DNA of 64,000 nt from Climacium dendroides (GCA_950106755.1 OX467082.1:8060001-8124000); one strand, 5' to 3'. Counted from the stretch's first letter, positions 1-12,307 are shown. The notes: generated from the sequence alone by a model not told the origin. Numbers and translations: made by a program.

Positions 1-479
1 CTGCATATGGTCCACCTTCTTTTTCTTAGCAGGCCTAGTTCTGGAAACTGGAGTTTCAACATCAACAGGTTGGACTGCCGTGTTCTGCAGCCCTGTTGAG
101 CTTGACGACCCTAAATTGGTCTGCGATGCACGAGCACCTAGCATGGTGATTTCGTCAAACACGTCAAAATCCACCGCAATGTCTTCTACGTCGAAGTCAT
201 CCTCTTCCTCCTCATTTTCATCTTCCTCGACGTCTTCCTCCATGCGCCTCTTCCCCCGGTTTTGGCCAGGCGAGGCAACAGTCTCCGAGCGCCCTCTTGG
301 TCTGGTCGAATCAGGGTTGGATTGCGACTCACGTTGAGTGGATACAATGTCTTCGTCAACAACGTATGAGGAGTTGAGGAAGTCATCCTTGTCCAACGAT
401 AAACCGACCATGGCAATATTTTGCCAGATGTCTGTTTCGCAATCCGGGACAACAGTGAAAACATCTACCCAGCTCATCT
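1..479 (-). pseudogene. Gene A, 3' exon (acidic tail of ParB/methyltransferase-like gene), runs off window
   Basis: The minus frame is open from 479 to the window edge. It follows a CTGCAG acceptor at the 480-485 boundary. The first residues (MSWVDVFTVVPDCETDIWQ) resemble the strand after the glycine loop of DNA methyltransferases, matching GRHIVALEEDNTVF in gene B. Then come an Asp/Glu-rich stretch (EEDVEEDENEEEEDDFDVED) and a basic KKKK patch that may be a nuclear signal. The stop codon lies outside the window. I join it to the exon at 761-2107 by splice sites and by the gene B order; the intron 480-760 contains three copies of the palindromic repeat. Degenerate because the upstream exon has two in-frame stops. 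Confidence 0.5.
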
Positions 480-520
480 GCAGCCAAACACAGCATGCAG
501 AATCTCAGAGTTACTGACTT

Positions 521-745
521 ACAATTTAGGACGGTCCGACCTAAACAGCATCGAAGGAACACAGGCTAGGATAGGAAAATAACGTCGACTATTATGACAA
601 TTAATCATTGAGTTCCAGACTATGTATGCATTTTAGGGCGGTCCTCCCTAAACTGCAACCAGGATCTAGAAATTGTTCATTGACTACAAGTAAGCAGTAA
701 GCGTCAAGTGCAGGTTTGCAGTTTAGGTTGGTCCAACTTAAATTG
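521..745. repeat. Three palindromic TTTAGGG/CCCTAAA repeats within a gene A intron
   Basis: Copies lie at about 521-548, 628-656 and 718-745, all inside the 480-760 intron. Each is a variant of the family described for the 3726-4518 array, with arms TTTAGG.CGG and CCG.CCTAAA around a single central base. The copy at 718-745 keeps pairing although both arms changed (GGTTGG with CCAACTT), which suggests the pairing rather than the exact sequence is kept. Confidence 0.8.
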
Positions 746-760
746 TAGCGATGTACTTAC

Positions 761-2107
761 CAGGGCAGCATATGTCAATTTTCTCCCAGCAAAAACAGAG
801 AATACGCTTGACCCCGGATGGCAGAACTTCTTGATGATACCATGGTAGAATTCCATTCGCAGCTCCATAATATACATTCTAAACGGTAGCTCATTGTACC
901 TCTTAGATTCTTTATAAGTGATTGTATTTGGAGCTCGAAATTCCGGTTCAATCCGGACCTGCATTGGCAGGTCTGGGCTTTGGAGAAAAATGAGCGGTAC
1001 TTTCCTCAGCGCCCTTGCCGAATTCGCTGGGAGATCATAAAGTCTCTCATTTTTCGCTGGGTAGTAATCGGAGAAACTCCGATTATATGTGCGTAAGACC
1101 TCATTTTTCTCAACGAACCCGAGGACTTGAGATAAGTCGGTCTCGTCCTCAATGATGAACAACCAGGTCTTGACTTCTTCAAGCAGAGGTTCTTTCATTT
1201 GCTGCTGAGACATTAGTACTTCCAAGAAGAACGGCTTCTCCATCGTGGAGTTCTCCTTCTCCAGCACTCCGGGAATCGATCGAAAATCGATCACTCCCAA
1301 ACCGATCAAGCTCACTGTCTCCGGCGTCCAAACATCCGCCGGCTAGTTCTCGTGTGTGTTGTAACGTATGCTGTAAGGACGCAAATGTGCGATCGACGAA
1401 GGAATGCAAAATTGGTTCTTCTTTTCCAGGAAGACTTTGAAGAAGGTCCCTATCTTGGGATCGATGGTTGCTGTTGTCTTATTTCTCCCTCGGGTTTGCT
1501 TGGTCATCGAAAAATATGCTTCACCCGGCCTTTCGAGCAACAGATTCATCGTTGCACTAGTGAAGCAGCGGCTTCTCTTGAACTGTCGCCAGTTCTCCGA
1601 AATGAGCTCATTCCTTGCATTGAACAAGTTCAGTTCTGGACAGATCAGGTGAATCTCTTTTTTCACCATCTTCTCCCACTTCACTCTCTCCACCCATTCC
1701 TTGGCGCTATAGCAATCTTGTACAACCGTGGACACTGGTTTGATTGTCACTTTCGGATATGGATGGTGGCGACTTGGGCCGGAGCGATTGAGAATGTGCT
1801 TCGCCAATCTCTTCATATCGTCGTAGCTCAGATTTCCAAGGGGCCTGAAGAAGTCTCTGCTCATTGCGCAACTTTCTTGTTTTTAGTTTTCCTTCTCATT
1901 GAACTTCATCTTCGTCTCTGGATCGATGAGCTCCCCGTGTGCAGCACTGATGATAACTTCGCTCCAAACCTCGTAAACGTCGTCGGGCGCAGAAATTATT
2001 TTCAGTTCGTTTGTAAGCTTCAGCTTCTCGTCTGCACCCTTTTTGAGAATCTTTGAGATCGTGAAGCTTTTATTCACGTCAATCATGGCGAATCTGAGAT
2101 TAACTGC
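761..2107 (-). pseudogene. Gene A, middle exon: methyltransferase-like region with two in-frame stops
   Basis: One minus frame runs from an acceptor just upstream of 2107 to a GTAAGT donor at 760, but it is broken by TAA at 1883-1885 and TAG at 1343-1345. Sense on both sides of each stop continues in the same frame. The distal part reads PFRMYIMELRMEFYHGIIKK, then FCHPGSSVFSVFAGRKLT. In beta-class N4/N6 DNA methyltransferases a helix and HPG precede the FxGxG loop, so this looks like that position with the loop degraded. No DPPY-type motif is visible. The order (ParB-like region, basic linker, methyltransferase-like fold) is the same as in the intact gene B at 16198-20514. The function of the live version is unknown. 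Confidence 0.55.
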
Positions 2108-2217
2108 CTTTTCAAAACTCTACACAAGGATTGACCAAATTCATTAAATTATAATCTTATCATAAACTACACTTCAGAAGGAGCTCTCTCAGAGAGCAGT
2201 ACAAAACTATAAGCATA

Positions 2218-2246
2218 TGCAGTTTAGGGCGGTCCGCCCTAAAATG
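2218..2246. repeat. Palindromic TTTAGGG/CCCTAAA repeat at an intron donor
   Basis: The core TTTAGGGCGG, T, CCGCCCTAAA is a perfect odd-length palindrome. It begins only about five bases into the first gene A intron. It is one of at least 21 copies in the window. Confidence 0.85.
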
Positions 2247-2251
2247 CTTAC

Positions 2252-3700
2252 CTTGTACTTTTGCGTTAGCGCAGTATGGGCTTTGCCTCGTTCTGAGGGT
2301 CCACCAGTTTTGTATCCTTTCAGAGGTGCCGGTCTTCCCATGGAAACCCACACAATCCTTGCTCCCAAGATATTTGTTGCCCAAGATGGCGTAGCAGGCT
2401 GAAAGTGGTTGGTCCGATTATAGTATGCGGAGATTGTCCTCAACATCTCTTTATCGAGTGACCAAACCACGTAGCATTTCCAGGTTCTGAAGTGTTTCTT
2501 CACTTCTTCGTTCACCATGCTTTCCTCTTGCATCATCAGGTGGCTTGCAGCTACGCTGTGCTGGCCATTGATGATGTAGAAGTCTCCGTCCATCACCTCC
2601 TCCCATCGAGGTGGATCTCTTTTGCCTTTTGGCAAGACCGGTGTGACGCAAAGAGTTTGCTTCACGCTCTTGTCCGGCATGTTGACAAGATAATGGAGCA
2701 TCTCTTTAACAATTTTGTCCTCCTTCACGCATATGTTGAGTTCGGCAGGTGCCTCCTTCAATTTTCCAATCGGCAGCTCTTTCTTCTCACCAACTCCATA
2801 GATAAACGCGGTGGAGTACTTCTCCCAGAAGTTCTTATACAGAGCGCTTATATCTTTGTAGTTTGGCTTCCGCTCCGTCTTAAGGGCTTCCGGAACGACA
2901 TTCATTTCTTCGAGATAGCTTGCCGACTCCACGCCTGACTGCTCCGATGTCCTCTCCACTGCCTTCCTTGCTGACCCGGATGCCAGCGGACTGCTTTGAG
3001 GTGCTGTTGCTGGAGATGGTGGGGGCTTCCTGTTTTTCTTGCCTTTACTTTGTGACCCACCAGCCTTCTTCCCCGTTGATGGCTGACCTTCATCTTGAGC
3101 AGCTGTCTCAACGGATACCGTCCGTGGAGCCATGAAGGATCTTTGCATTGCTATCTTCTCCTTGATGACTACGAAGGAGTTCATCAGGAGCGTGATCTTT
3201 GTGCATAGTCTGCTTCCCGTCAGTGGAGTTCCGTCCATGTTGTGGTACTCGCCACTGTCTATTTTGCGCTCCAACTCTTTGATCTCCGATCTGTATGGCG
3301 TCGGCTCTAGACTTTCCAAGAATGGCGATATGTTGAACCAAATCTTCTCTGAGTTCAAGAGTAATGTGAAGTGGTACTGATTGCCCACTGGGAATTCGTT
3401 GTTGGTGGTGACGCAGTGAATTTTGATAATAGGGAATTTATCCGTAGACACTCGCTTCACTTTCTCGTCAAATGAGATCGGCAGATACGTCTTTGAATTC
3501 CGGTACTTCATGTTGAAGTGCATGTTGTCTGTATGGGGCACCATCTTCAGACACCATGCGTCCACCTCTTTTGGATTTTCGAACTCCCACCAATCCCCTT
3601 CTATCATATCCTCGTCTACATTTGGACTTTCTTCTTCGACATCCTCTACTCTTTTGAAGTGCGCCTTGAGTTGATCCATGTATTCCTCCATTCTGCGCAT
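2252..3700 (-). pseudogene. Gene A, first exon: ParB/DGQHR-like domain
   Basis: The ATG is at 3700-3698 (MRRMEEYMDQLKAHFKRVED). The exon ends at 2252 before a GTAAGC donor, and phase 0 joins it to the exon starting 2107. Visible parts are an N-terminal globular region, a Ser/Lys/Pro linker near residues 200-270, and near residue 400 the motif FYIINGQHSVAAS. This motif is like the ParB/Srx-fold signature (DGxHR or GERRxxA) seen in ParB, DndB and phage ParB-methylase proteins; the usual Arg is Ser here. Gene B has the cleaner YDGNHRRLAWM at the same place. This exon itself has no stop, but downstream exons do. The palindromic repeat at 2218-2246 sits in the intron directly against the donor site. 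It is divergent to gene C if the 4519-23306 block is taken as an insertion. Confidence 0.55.
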
Positions 3701-3725
3701 GGACAACTAGAATTCAGTCTATTGT

Positions 3726-4518
3726 TGCGGTTTAGGACGGACTGAGCTAAACTGTTGCTAGACGTAGACGCACATTTTTCTTGTTGATATTTCGTAAGTC
3801 AATTATGATTACGCCATTATTTATTTTTGATTTTGTAGTCTTTTGTTTGCTGGCTACGTTTCTATATTAGTCTGCAGATTAGGGCGATCCGCCCTAAACT
3901 GTTGGGATTATTCTTTGGTTTGTAAGCTTTTTTGTTTAATTAGTATATGAGCCATTGAGTTTTAGAAGTATTTTATCTACCAATCATCACTGAATTTCTT
4001 CAATGTGTCTAATTTCTTTAATCATTTTATGGTAATGTCTATACTTCTATCGTTAGTGTAGTGCTTTGGAGTGCAGTTTAGGGCGGTCCGTCCTAAATTG
4101 CGCGTGGTCTATATTCTCGGTTTTTATATGTAGCACATATATGGGGTTGATCAATTTTGAATTTCAACGGAAAGGCGGTTTAGGGCGGTCCGTCCTAACT
4201 TGCACATAGACTATATTTTTTATTTTTCAACGTAGCATATGCATAGGGTTCATCAATTCACGTGATTTAGAGAAATGCAGTTTAGGACGGTCCGCCCTAA
4301 ATTCTGCATGGACTACATTTTTGATTCCTTACCGAGTTAGCGTACCTTATATGTAGAGTTTATGAGTTCTTATTATGAACAAAAATTCAATTAAGGATGG
4401 TCCGCACTAAATTGCGCATGGACGACATTTTTTATTTATCAGCGTAGCATATATATAGGATTGATCAATTCTCATGATCTACAGAAATGCAATTTAGGAC
4501 GGTCCGCCCTAAATTGCA
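3726..4518. repeat. Palindromic TTTAGGG/CCCTAAA repeat array, left part
   Basis: Seven copies lie upstream of gene A, at about 3726-3755, 3873-3901, 4074-4102, 4175-4203, 4277-4305, 4388-4415 and 4488-4518. The last five are 100-111 bp apart. The consensus is TGCAG, then TTTAGGGCGG, T, CCGCCCTAAA, then CTGCA; both arms contain the plant telomere unit. Sequences between copies are AT-rich and partly alike (for example repeated ACGTAGCATAT-type strings near 4120, 4220 and 4450). The array stops abruptly after 4518. It could be a binding array for a transposase or ParB-like protein, or subterminal repeats of a large transposon. Confidence 0.85.
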
Positions 4519-4670
4519 GACATTCTATTTCCAACTTTGCACTCAATAGCCGCTTGATATCCGGGGATATCTAGGTGATACCTGCCTAAGACCCGGAGAT
4601 ATCATGGTCATATCCGTCAAATTCTATGCGAGGGTTAACACGTTCTTTAGCTGTAAAGCTTCATAATTAG

Positions 4671-4732
4671 AACCCTAAACCCTAAACCTCTAATACTAAA
4701 CCCTAAACCCTAAATCCCTTAAACCCTTAAAC
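4671..4732. repeat. Telomere-like CCCTAAA tract (interstitial)
   Basis: Several exact and degenerate CCCTAAA units follow each other on the plus strand. It stands between the end of the palindromic array and a 177-bp satellite. A second tract in the same orientation is at 22318-22347, near the other side of the block. Confidence 0.8.
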
Positions 4733-4749
4733 CTGAACCATTTATTAAC

Positions 4750-5395
4750 ATCCAATGCAGAAGTTATGAATTAGATGAACTTTAAGATTTTATAATAAAA
4801 AGCACTACTAGTGCTTCTTTTATACATTTTTGCAAGCAAAAATAATATGTAATTCAATAACTCATGTGCTGTAGTATAGAAATACTAAAGTCCAGAAACC
4901 ATGATGTATATGAAAATAATCAAACGCAAAAGACATGTACAAGTTGCATACTAATTGAACATTTAGATTTCATGATAAAACATTATTGATGGTCATTTCA
5001 TTCATTTTAACACGCAAAAGAATTCTAATTGAATAAGTCATGTGTTGTAGTTTACAAATATTGAAGCCCAAAAGCCATGACATATATGAAAATAATAAAT
5101 GAACGAAATACATGTACAAGTTGCATACTAGATGAACATCTAGATTTCATGATAAAACAATATTAAAGGTCCTTTTATGCATTTTTACATGCAAAAGAAC
5201 TTCTAATTGAATAACTCATGTGCTGTAGTTTACAAATAATAAAGTTGAAAAGCCATGACATATATGAAAATAATAAAACCCAAATACATGTACGAGTTGC
5301 ATACTAAATGAGCAATTTAGATTTCATAATAAAACGAAACTAATGTTCCTTCTAGGCACTTGGAGACATGCCAAAACAAATTAATTGCAATAAAT
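4750..5395. repeat. Satellite of about 177-bp period, 3-4 diverged copies
   Basis: The string ACATGTAC(A/G)AGTTGCATAC recurs at about 4933, 5109 and 5286, giving a period of 176-177 bp. Other words (CATATATGAAAATAAT, TCATGTGCTGTAGT) recur at the same spacing. The period is nucleosome-like. No coding potential. Confidence 0.75.
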
Positions 5396-6134
5396 GATAT
5401 TGAGAGACTTCAAATTTTTATCCATATGAAATTGTAGTTCCATTTCGAATAATTAAAAGGTATGAAAAAAATATATATTACAATCTACAAATTTATATTT
5501 ATTCAGTTGAATTCAAAGAATCTTGTTACAAATCTTGAACCCAAATTTAAAATTAGGAACATTCCAATTCATTTTATTGATTAAAAAATTGTTGAGAAGA
5601 ATTTATTACATCGGTCCACCGATCCACGATGCCAACACTAGCTCTAAGCGTTATTACAAGTGTATATTATTTGAGTCTGGAAAGCTACAAAAAAAGGTTT
5701 TGCACGCAACGACGCTAGCGTGCGAGCCTTGAGCGGCGAGCTTATGAGCTGCAAGCATAAGCCTTGCGAGCGTGGAGCCCCCAAAATTATAAAATCCACC
5801 TTCCCCCCCCAAAAAAAAAGTTAAAAATTTTTGTTCTAAAAAAAGACTTGTACTTACTATTTTTAGTAAAATTTGGGTCCTATGACCAAGCCGCCTATGA
5901 TCGTGAATTTAAAAAAATATATTATTTCAATAATTACCATTTGATATGTGAAAATTTTCTTCAACATTAATATACAGTTAGGCATGTACTTCCAACTCTA
6001 TAATGCAACTATGTATGCAATCACCAATCATTTATAGGAAAAGATATAATTAGTTTAGCAAAGAACACTATAAAAAATATTTGATGGACATTACCTAGCC
6101 TCCACTATAGCTGCTCTAGAAGAACTCTTAAGAC
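5396..6134. other. AT-rich non-coding stretch
   Basis: No supported gene. It holds short GAGC/GCTC-rich words near 5700-5770 and the string GGTTTTGCACGCAA at about 5695, which recurs near 21095 on the other side of the block. Confidence 0.5.
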
Positions 6135-6164
6135 TTAGCTCAATATGGAGATTGCGCCCAACGG

Positions 6165-6255
6165 CATAATTTTGGGCCTCACGGGATTCGAACCGGGGCC
6201 ATCACATTTCAGTCTCATGGACCTCTCGCTAATATACTCCAACTTAATGGCGTGA
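6165..6255 (-). ncRNA. tRNA-like (SINE-head or tRNA-derived) sequence
   Basis: Read on the minus strand there is a good B-box-like string, GGTTCGAATCC, preceded about 45 bases upstream by an A-box-like GTATATTAGCGAGAGG. I could not fold a clean cloverleaf with a paired acceptor stem, so a tRNA-derived SINE head or tRNA fossil is more likely than a working tRNA. Confidence 0.35.
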
Positions 6256-6779
6256 TTACTCAATTGAAAAAAATAAATATAAAGCATAGAAGACGTCTTC
6301 CTAGAAAATGGGTAAGCAACCATAAAAGATAAATGACATGAAAGACAAAAGGAAAACAAAAGAAAGAAATGGGAAGTAAAATGTGAAAAGCAGGATACTA
6401 AATTATACAAAATAGAAAAATAAAATGAAATACAAGTAACAATGGAGGAAAAAAAATAGTATGGACTTAGGATAGGAAAAAAATAAAAAAACATACAATT
6501 GCATGACGAAACAAATGACAGTCAATATCAAGAAGAATGGAAATACTAATGGAAAGCCAAGGTAAAAAAAGGGGAAAGACATGTGAAATACAATTCAAGA
6601 AGAGAAAAAGAAACAAGAAGGAAAAGAAAATGTCATTCATATTCATATTTGCATAACTACATTACCGATTTCAATTGTAGTTTTCAAGCTTCCATTTTTC
6701 TTTACTTCCCATCAATTCAATGGTATTTTAAATATATTAAAAAAATACCATTCAAATACATATGAAGTTTAATACGTGC
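6256..6779. other. A-rich non-coding stretch
   Basis: Purine-rich, low-complexity sequence with no supported gene; it lies downstream of the MULE-like transposase. Confidence 0.5.
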
Positions 6780-9700
6780 CTACTGTGGCATAGTGATTAT
6801 TCCTGCTCGAAGTAAAAGAAGTTTCAACTCATTGAAACTATAACTCGGTGCATGAATGAATTTGTCGTCATGGATGTCCATCTTGCAGAAATATCGATAC
6901 AAGTAATATAGGTGCTTGCAATTCACATACTGTTGACGTCCTCCAATAGCTGAAGTAGACATGTTCACAAAGTCTGGGCATGTGCAGGAAGGGAACATAC
7001 CCACGGTTACTCGATACACATTTCTGTTCTGATCTATCCCAGTCTCTAGAGATATGATTGCTCCTAGTCCCGGGAAAGGAAGCAAGGTCACTCCCAAAAT
7101 TTGACCTCTAACATTGCCTGCACTCTCCCACTTATTGCGTTGTTCTGTAGTTGGTGCATTTGCTATTCGCCGTATGGTTCGATTGTTCCTCATTGTAGGA
7201 TACACATCTGCATTTGTTGGCGAGACTTCATCATACACAACACTTTCAAAAATCTTTGACATGCTGAACAAACGACGTGGTGACAATGTAGGTTGTTCTT
7301 GCAACCGGAAGCCAGCATGTTGCAACAATAAAGTCTCGTCTCGACTGAGGTTTGTTCCTGTCAAAATAGGCCAAATTTCTGGCACATCCGGCCAATCTAT
7401 TACCCACTTACGCTTCGTACCCTTCACACATCGTTCAATATCATCTGCATAGAACCAGAAGTCTGCAAATACCTCTCGTTTTGTTCCGTAATCTTCTTTT
7501 CTACTACGATAAGTTGGAGCTGCTGTTCCCTTTCGTCCTCTTGCAATTCGAGCAGTGCACTTCATATTTGACCCTCGCTGTTGAGCTTGACACTTAGCAT
7601 TAGATTTGTGACTGATCCTTGCAATGTGCCACTTTGATGTGTCACAGTCACTTTCAAATGCGATTGTGACATGGTTATACCTATTTGACTCTGGTTCTTT
7701 TTCTTTGCCTTCCGAAGAGTTTATAGGAGGAATAGTAGACCTTGTTCGGACACGAGATTGAGAGAAATTTACTTTGTCTGGTCGATGTGAGTCTCCTGCA
7801 TCACCAATTGGAACGTCCAATTTCCTCTTCGTGCTCCCAAATATCTCTTCTCCTTCCAAATGTGGTATACGACTTCCAATTCCTTCAGACCCAGGTAGGG
7901 AATTCAATGCTTCTGCCATTTTCTTAGGGTCTCCACTTCGTCTTGCAGCTCTCAACTTCAACTCCCCCTTTGACGGACCGGATCCAGAGGCATGGCCTCT
8001 CAAATATGCACGGTAGTTTGTCATTTGCATCCACGCACGGATGCTATCATCACATGTGGCATCAAACAAATTGTTTCCTCGGTTGCCAGACATTTGAAGC
8101 CATTTATTATGAACTGTCTCTAATAGATTGCACGAAGGCATATCTGCCATCTCTTCTAGATTCAAATCCTAGACATGCAACCAATAACCAAAATTACTTC
8201 TCATAATTACTTTCATTCATTCGACCTACAGAAAATACTGAAAACCATTAATTATGTGCATGTATAGTTCAAATGGCATAAAAGGCATTCCTAAATAATT
8301 AATTAGAAAACACATACTATTTATGCTGAAACAAAATAATACATCATCAATATACAATTCATTTTTTACATCGAATATGACTACAACTTGCTTGTACGGT
8401 AACAACTTCACATATAGAAAAGTTAATATTCTCTTACCATTTGCATGAACCCCCCCCACTGTCGGTATCTGAAATGCCAAAATGCCAACCAATGCTCCAA
8501 GTGATGAAGTGCATCTTCCGTGGTAGCACCTGATGATAACCACCATGAACGAATTGCTAGGTAACGTGTCTCTGCCTCCTCCATAGTTTTAGCATCTTTA
8601 TACTGTTTGCAGAGTGTATTGTGGTGTTATTGAAATACTTCCTTAATATGTTTCTGAGTATGTTTTTGGAGAGAAGTACTCCAATGTAGTAAGCATGTCC
8701 TCTCCCTATTCTCCATTTTCTCATTGGCACATCCACTTCCATAGACAATTCGAACTGCATTCCAATTGGCCATGGCACCATCTGCCATGAACCCTTTGAA
8801 GTTTGGGTGATCTAGTCCATGTCTTGACATGACTACATTCAATGACCTCTAGAATTGCACTTGAATTTCCGTATCTTCTGACTGCATATTGCATGTTGCA
8901 ATGGTCATTACCTTTTTGTACTCGGAATCGTACACGTGGCAAGCCATTGTAGTCCAGTCCTTCACACGCTTCACGTGGTCAAACATCATCCATGCATTCT
9001 GCAGATTCCCCCCTAGCTGCATGCGCTTCACCAAGTCTACTCCACTACCAGGTCCTTCGGTCAGCATCTTGAAAAGGTATACCTTCTCCTTTCCTTGACC
9101 AGGAAAAACGCTATCATGAATGAATTCAAACTTTGAATCTCTCTTCATGGTCATAATGTTGTCTATGACTCCTCCTCTATTGTTTGAGCGAAATGAAGAA
9201 ATCACATTCCGAATGTTTGGACTGCTCAAATACTGGAAACGATCCATCACTTCCTTTAATTCCTCCCCTTGCAACATCTTCTTCTCTCCATTTCCGTTGT
9301 GGAATAGATAGTTTGTAAGGAAGTCTTTGCTTGCTGATAGAGCAATGGCGGAGTTCGTGGCCGTTGGTGTTTTGGCCACTTGCTCTGCAATCAATTCACT
9401 AATCTTCTTTGCAGAATCTCTATACATGCCTTTGGCAGTAGGGTGAGCATGATGTCCAAAATGAATAGCGGCCCTAGTCATTTTTGGATTCTCACTATAG
9501 CAGTAGTACATCCTAGCATCACAGGTGCTTAGACACGTAGGAGTTTTCCTACAGAGTTTGCAAACCAGAGTACAGTCTTTAGGAGGAGTATCCCCTATTG
9601 TGAAAGCGAAGGTTGTCGCACCAGTCCACTCAGTTTCGTTGCGCTTTGAAGCCCTCTTCAGATAGTCACACTCTACATTTACACAAACAAGATGACCAGC

Positions 9701-10597
9701 GCAGTATGACTTACGGAACTTCAACTTGTCGGAGTTGTGGATGTTTGTAGTCACCAACTTGCACCATGGGTGTCCATCATATCTCTTGTCCATTCCTTCC
9801 AAGTTCTTGGCCGCTGATGAAGAAGCAGATGAACGACATGGAGGCAACTCAAATATGACATTTTCATTGAGCATGGGTGGAAGAAACTGTACGCAATGGT
9901 GCTTCATGCTGTTCAAGTCCGTCGTTGACAACTCATTTTGTGAACGATGCATTCTGCCTAATCCCCTCAAAGACTCCATTATACTGACTCGGTTTTCTAT
10001 ATTTGGTGGCAATGGAGGACGGGACAGTTTAGTTTCACCTCCACTGTCTGATGGGTTGCTTGACACTGGCTTCACTGAAGCATTTCCCTGCCATGCAACT
10101 TCAATTTTGCATGCAGTTCTCCGGACTGTTAAGTTAGAGGACTCTCCTTCTAATTCACTTGACAACTCTATGATGGTATCTAACTTCTCAATTTTAATTG
10201 GGCGAAGACCTGAGTTATCAAAAAGGACTGGCAAAGCTTGACGACTAGGACTGCATGAAACCATATGAGCAACATATGGTATATCTATAGAAGAGTTATC
10301 TAACTGCCTACTTCGAATTTCGGTTGATGCATTTACCATAGACAATGGTAGCCCATAAGCTCTATAGTTTCCAATAGGAAGATACCAACACTGACTTCCT
10401 TCCTCTATAGACTTCAATATTGGAATTGACTGCTGTACTTCTCCTGATTCAGACATTCTCTCTTCTTCTACATAGATGGACGACTCCACAAATCTAAAAC
10501 GGATGTGCAAGAGATGGCTCAGAACTCTAGCGTGTCTACCCTCATCAACTGGAAACACTAGGGGAATGTCATGGCCATCTACACGGATGCAAGCCAT
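6780..10597 (-). pseudogene. MULE-like transposase pseudogene with SWIM zinc finger
   Basis: Exon 1 runs from the ATG at 10597 (MACIRVDGHDIPLVF) to a GTAAGAG donor at 8437; exon 2 runs from 8168 to the stop at 6780. Phases match (720 and 463 codons). Near residues 290-400 there is a Cys/His-rich region (CKLCRKTPTCLSTCDARMYY). Next is a MULE/RNase H-type core (WTTMACHVYDSEYKK and NFKGFMADGAMANWNAVRI). Exon 2 ends with a SWIM finger, CTCPDFVN...CKHLYYLYRYFC. This is the layout of Mutator-like/FAR1-related transposases. Two in-frame stops break it: TAG at 8849-8851, probably from a Trp codon before RSLNVVM, and TAA at 8627-8629. It is divergent to gene B across a MITE-rich spacer. I did not find convincing TIRs or a 8-11 bp target duplication. 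Confidence 0.75.
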
Positions 10598-12015
10598 GAT
10601 ACAATCTTCACTTGAAAACAATAGTCAAGATCAACTACAAATTAGTCTTTGGTGTTCTGAGTACGAATACTCACTCTTTTATAGTGCATTTTCATGCATA
10701 TTGATTTTACTATACAACTACTGAAAACTGAATAGGATACTAGGAAGTAGTTAAACTTCAAATTTACCAGACATTAACAACTGTCTTGCAACTTCTACAA
10801 CATTCTCATAATAGGGCCCCACAGTTAAACATTTATTGATGTTGGCGGCTATGCCTGGCACACTTATACTACGTATAGAATAAGTACTTGCGCACCAATT
10901 TCAAATAATAGAATAATTGGCAACTAAGCCTAGTACTCTAGTAGGCTCAGATTGTCTACAATAGAATTATTTGCGCAACAATTTCAAAAAATAGAATAAT
11001 TGGCAACTAAGCCTAATACTCTAGTAGACTCAGATTGTCTACAATAGAATTCTTTGATTTCTTTCTGCACCAATTATTTGAAAGTTGATAACATGACTAC
11101 CACTGAGGTATACAGTACAAAAATATAATAGAATAACCTATTTTCCACATACAATAAAAAGGGATTGCATTGCAATTTTATGTACATAAATGAACACATC
11201 CATTTGTACTGTCTATGCTTCAGTAATTAGAACTGCTTCCAAAGCACTTCCTAAAGAAAGAAGATGGTTTATATATTCCCTCGGATTGCCTCATGGGGAT
11301 TGCATATATGTTTCTTCAAATTCCCTCATGGATGGCCCAAATGTCTACATTCATTACAATTGTGATGAATATGAAACTAACTTCTGATTGTGAGTTCTAG
11401 GCTAAACTTTATTTATAATCCTATTTAACTTTCATAGTTTCTAGTAACTATAAATCATGCCCAATGTTATGGATATAGTACAATAAACAATGAAATAAGC
11501 CAATCAACCTGCCTCTTTAATTAGGTTCCTTCATCATGGCAAGTTCCTTTATCATTCATTGGCTTCGGCATACGGTGGCACACACCATTTTATAAGCCCA
11601 AGCCATTAACCTTACACAAATCCACATAACCCACATAGTTGCATCCTTTGACAGGAAATGAAAATATTTATCTAGTGTAGACTGTGAAGAGAGTATAGTG
11701 GTATCGTAAAACTTAATTTTTCTATTCACTGTAGTGGGAATGTAATTATTCGTATAGAGTAAAAATTGAAGATAATAGTCAGAAGAGAACTAATCAGCAT
11801 AGCATTCGTGAACATTCTGTGAAATTATGAATGAATCTTTCTATTCCATATTTGACAGTAGTCATAATGATTATTCTTTCATTTTGTATTCAACAAAATG
11901 CACTTCAAGTTTTTGGTTTCATGAAGTTCGGACCTGCATTAGAAAATTGATTCATTTCTAAGTATGCTTTGAGTTGTGGCAACGGCACAGGGCACTCCAG
12001 TATTCTCATGATATA
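10598..12015. other. Spacer between divergent genes; no gene seen
   Basis: AT-rich sequence without supported coding; it contains the 82-bp tandem duplication listed separately. Confidence 0.5.
10889..11053. repeat. Tandem duplication of an 82-bp unit
   Basis: The unit starting TTGCGCAAC/CCAATTTCA is repeated at 10889 and 10971 with few differences and contains GGCAACTAAGCCTA and CAGATTGTCTACAATAGAAT in both copies. Confidence 0.8.
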
Positions 12016-12307
12016 AGGTAGGTGGCTCTTAAACCGACCCTTAAAGAGGTCATTGCATTTTTGGGAAAGCTAAACAAATCGAAACAATTTTTAGTGAATT
12101 GGCGTAGAAAAAAAAATTTAATTGACATCTAATCCTAGTCGATTCATATTCTCTGGACCTTTGTGGAATTAGTTACAGATTTATGAAGCTGGAAAATAGT
12201 GGTTTATAAATCCGACTCCCTTCTAAAATGTATGCATTTGATACACTCAAGAAGTAAAATCTACCAAATCGGTTTTAGGAGCGGGTCCAGATTAGAGCCA
12301 CCTACCT
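12016..12307. mobile_element. MITE with AGGTAGGTGGCTCT terminal inverted repeats, TA target duplication
   Basis: The left end AGGTAGGTGGCTCT and the right end AGAGCCACCTACCT are perfect inverted repeats of 14 bp; pairing continues more weakly inward (ACCGACCC with GGGTCC). TA flanks both sides (12014-12015 and 12308-12309). The size (292 bp) and TA site suggest a Tc1/mariner (Stowaway-type) or similar MITE. No coding. Confidence 0.65.

Noticed and set aside
1352..2056. Plus-strand open frame of 234 codons
   Set aside because: It is the antisense shadow of the gene A middle exon, whose minus frame keeps recognisable motifs through two stops.
6165..6255. A functional tRNA gene
   Set aside because: The B box is good but no full cloverleaf with a paired acceptor stem could be drawn, so I kept only a tRNA-like call.
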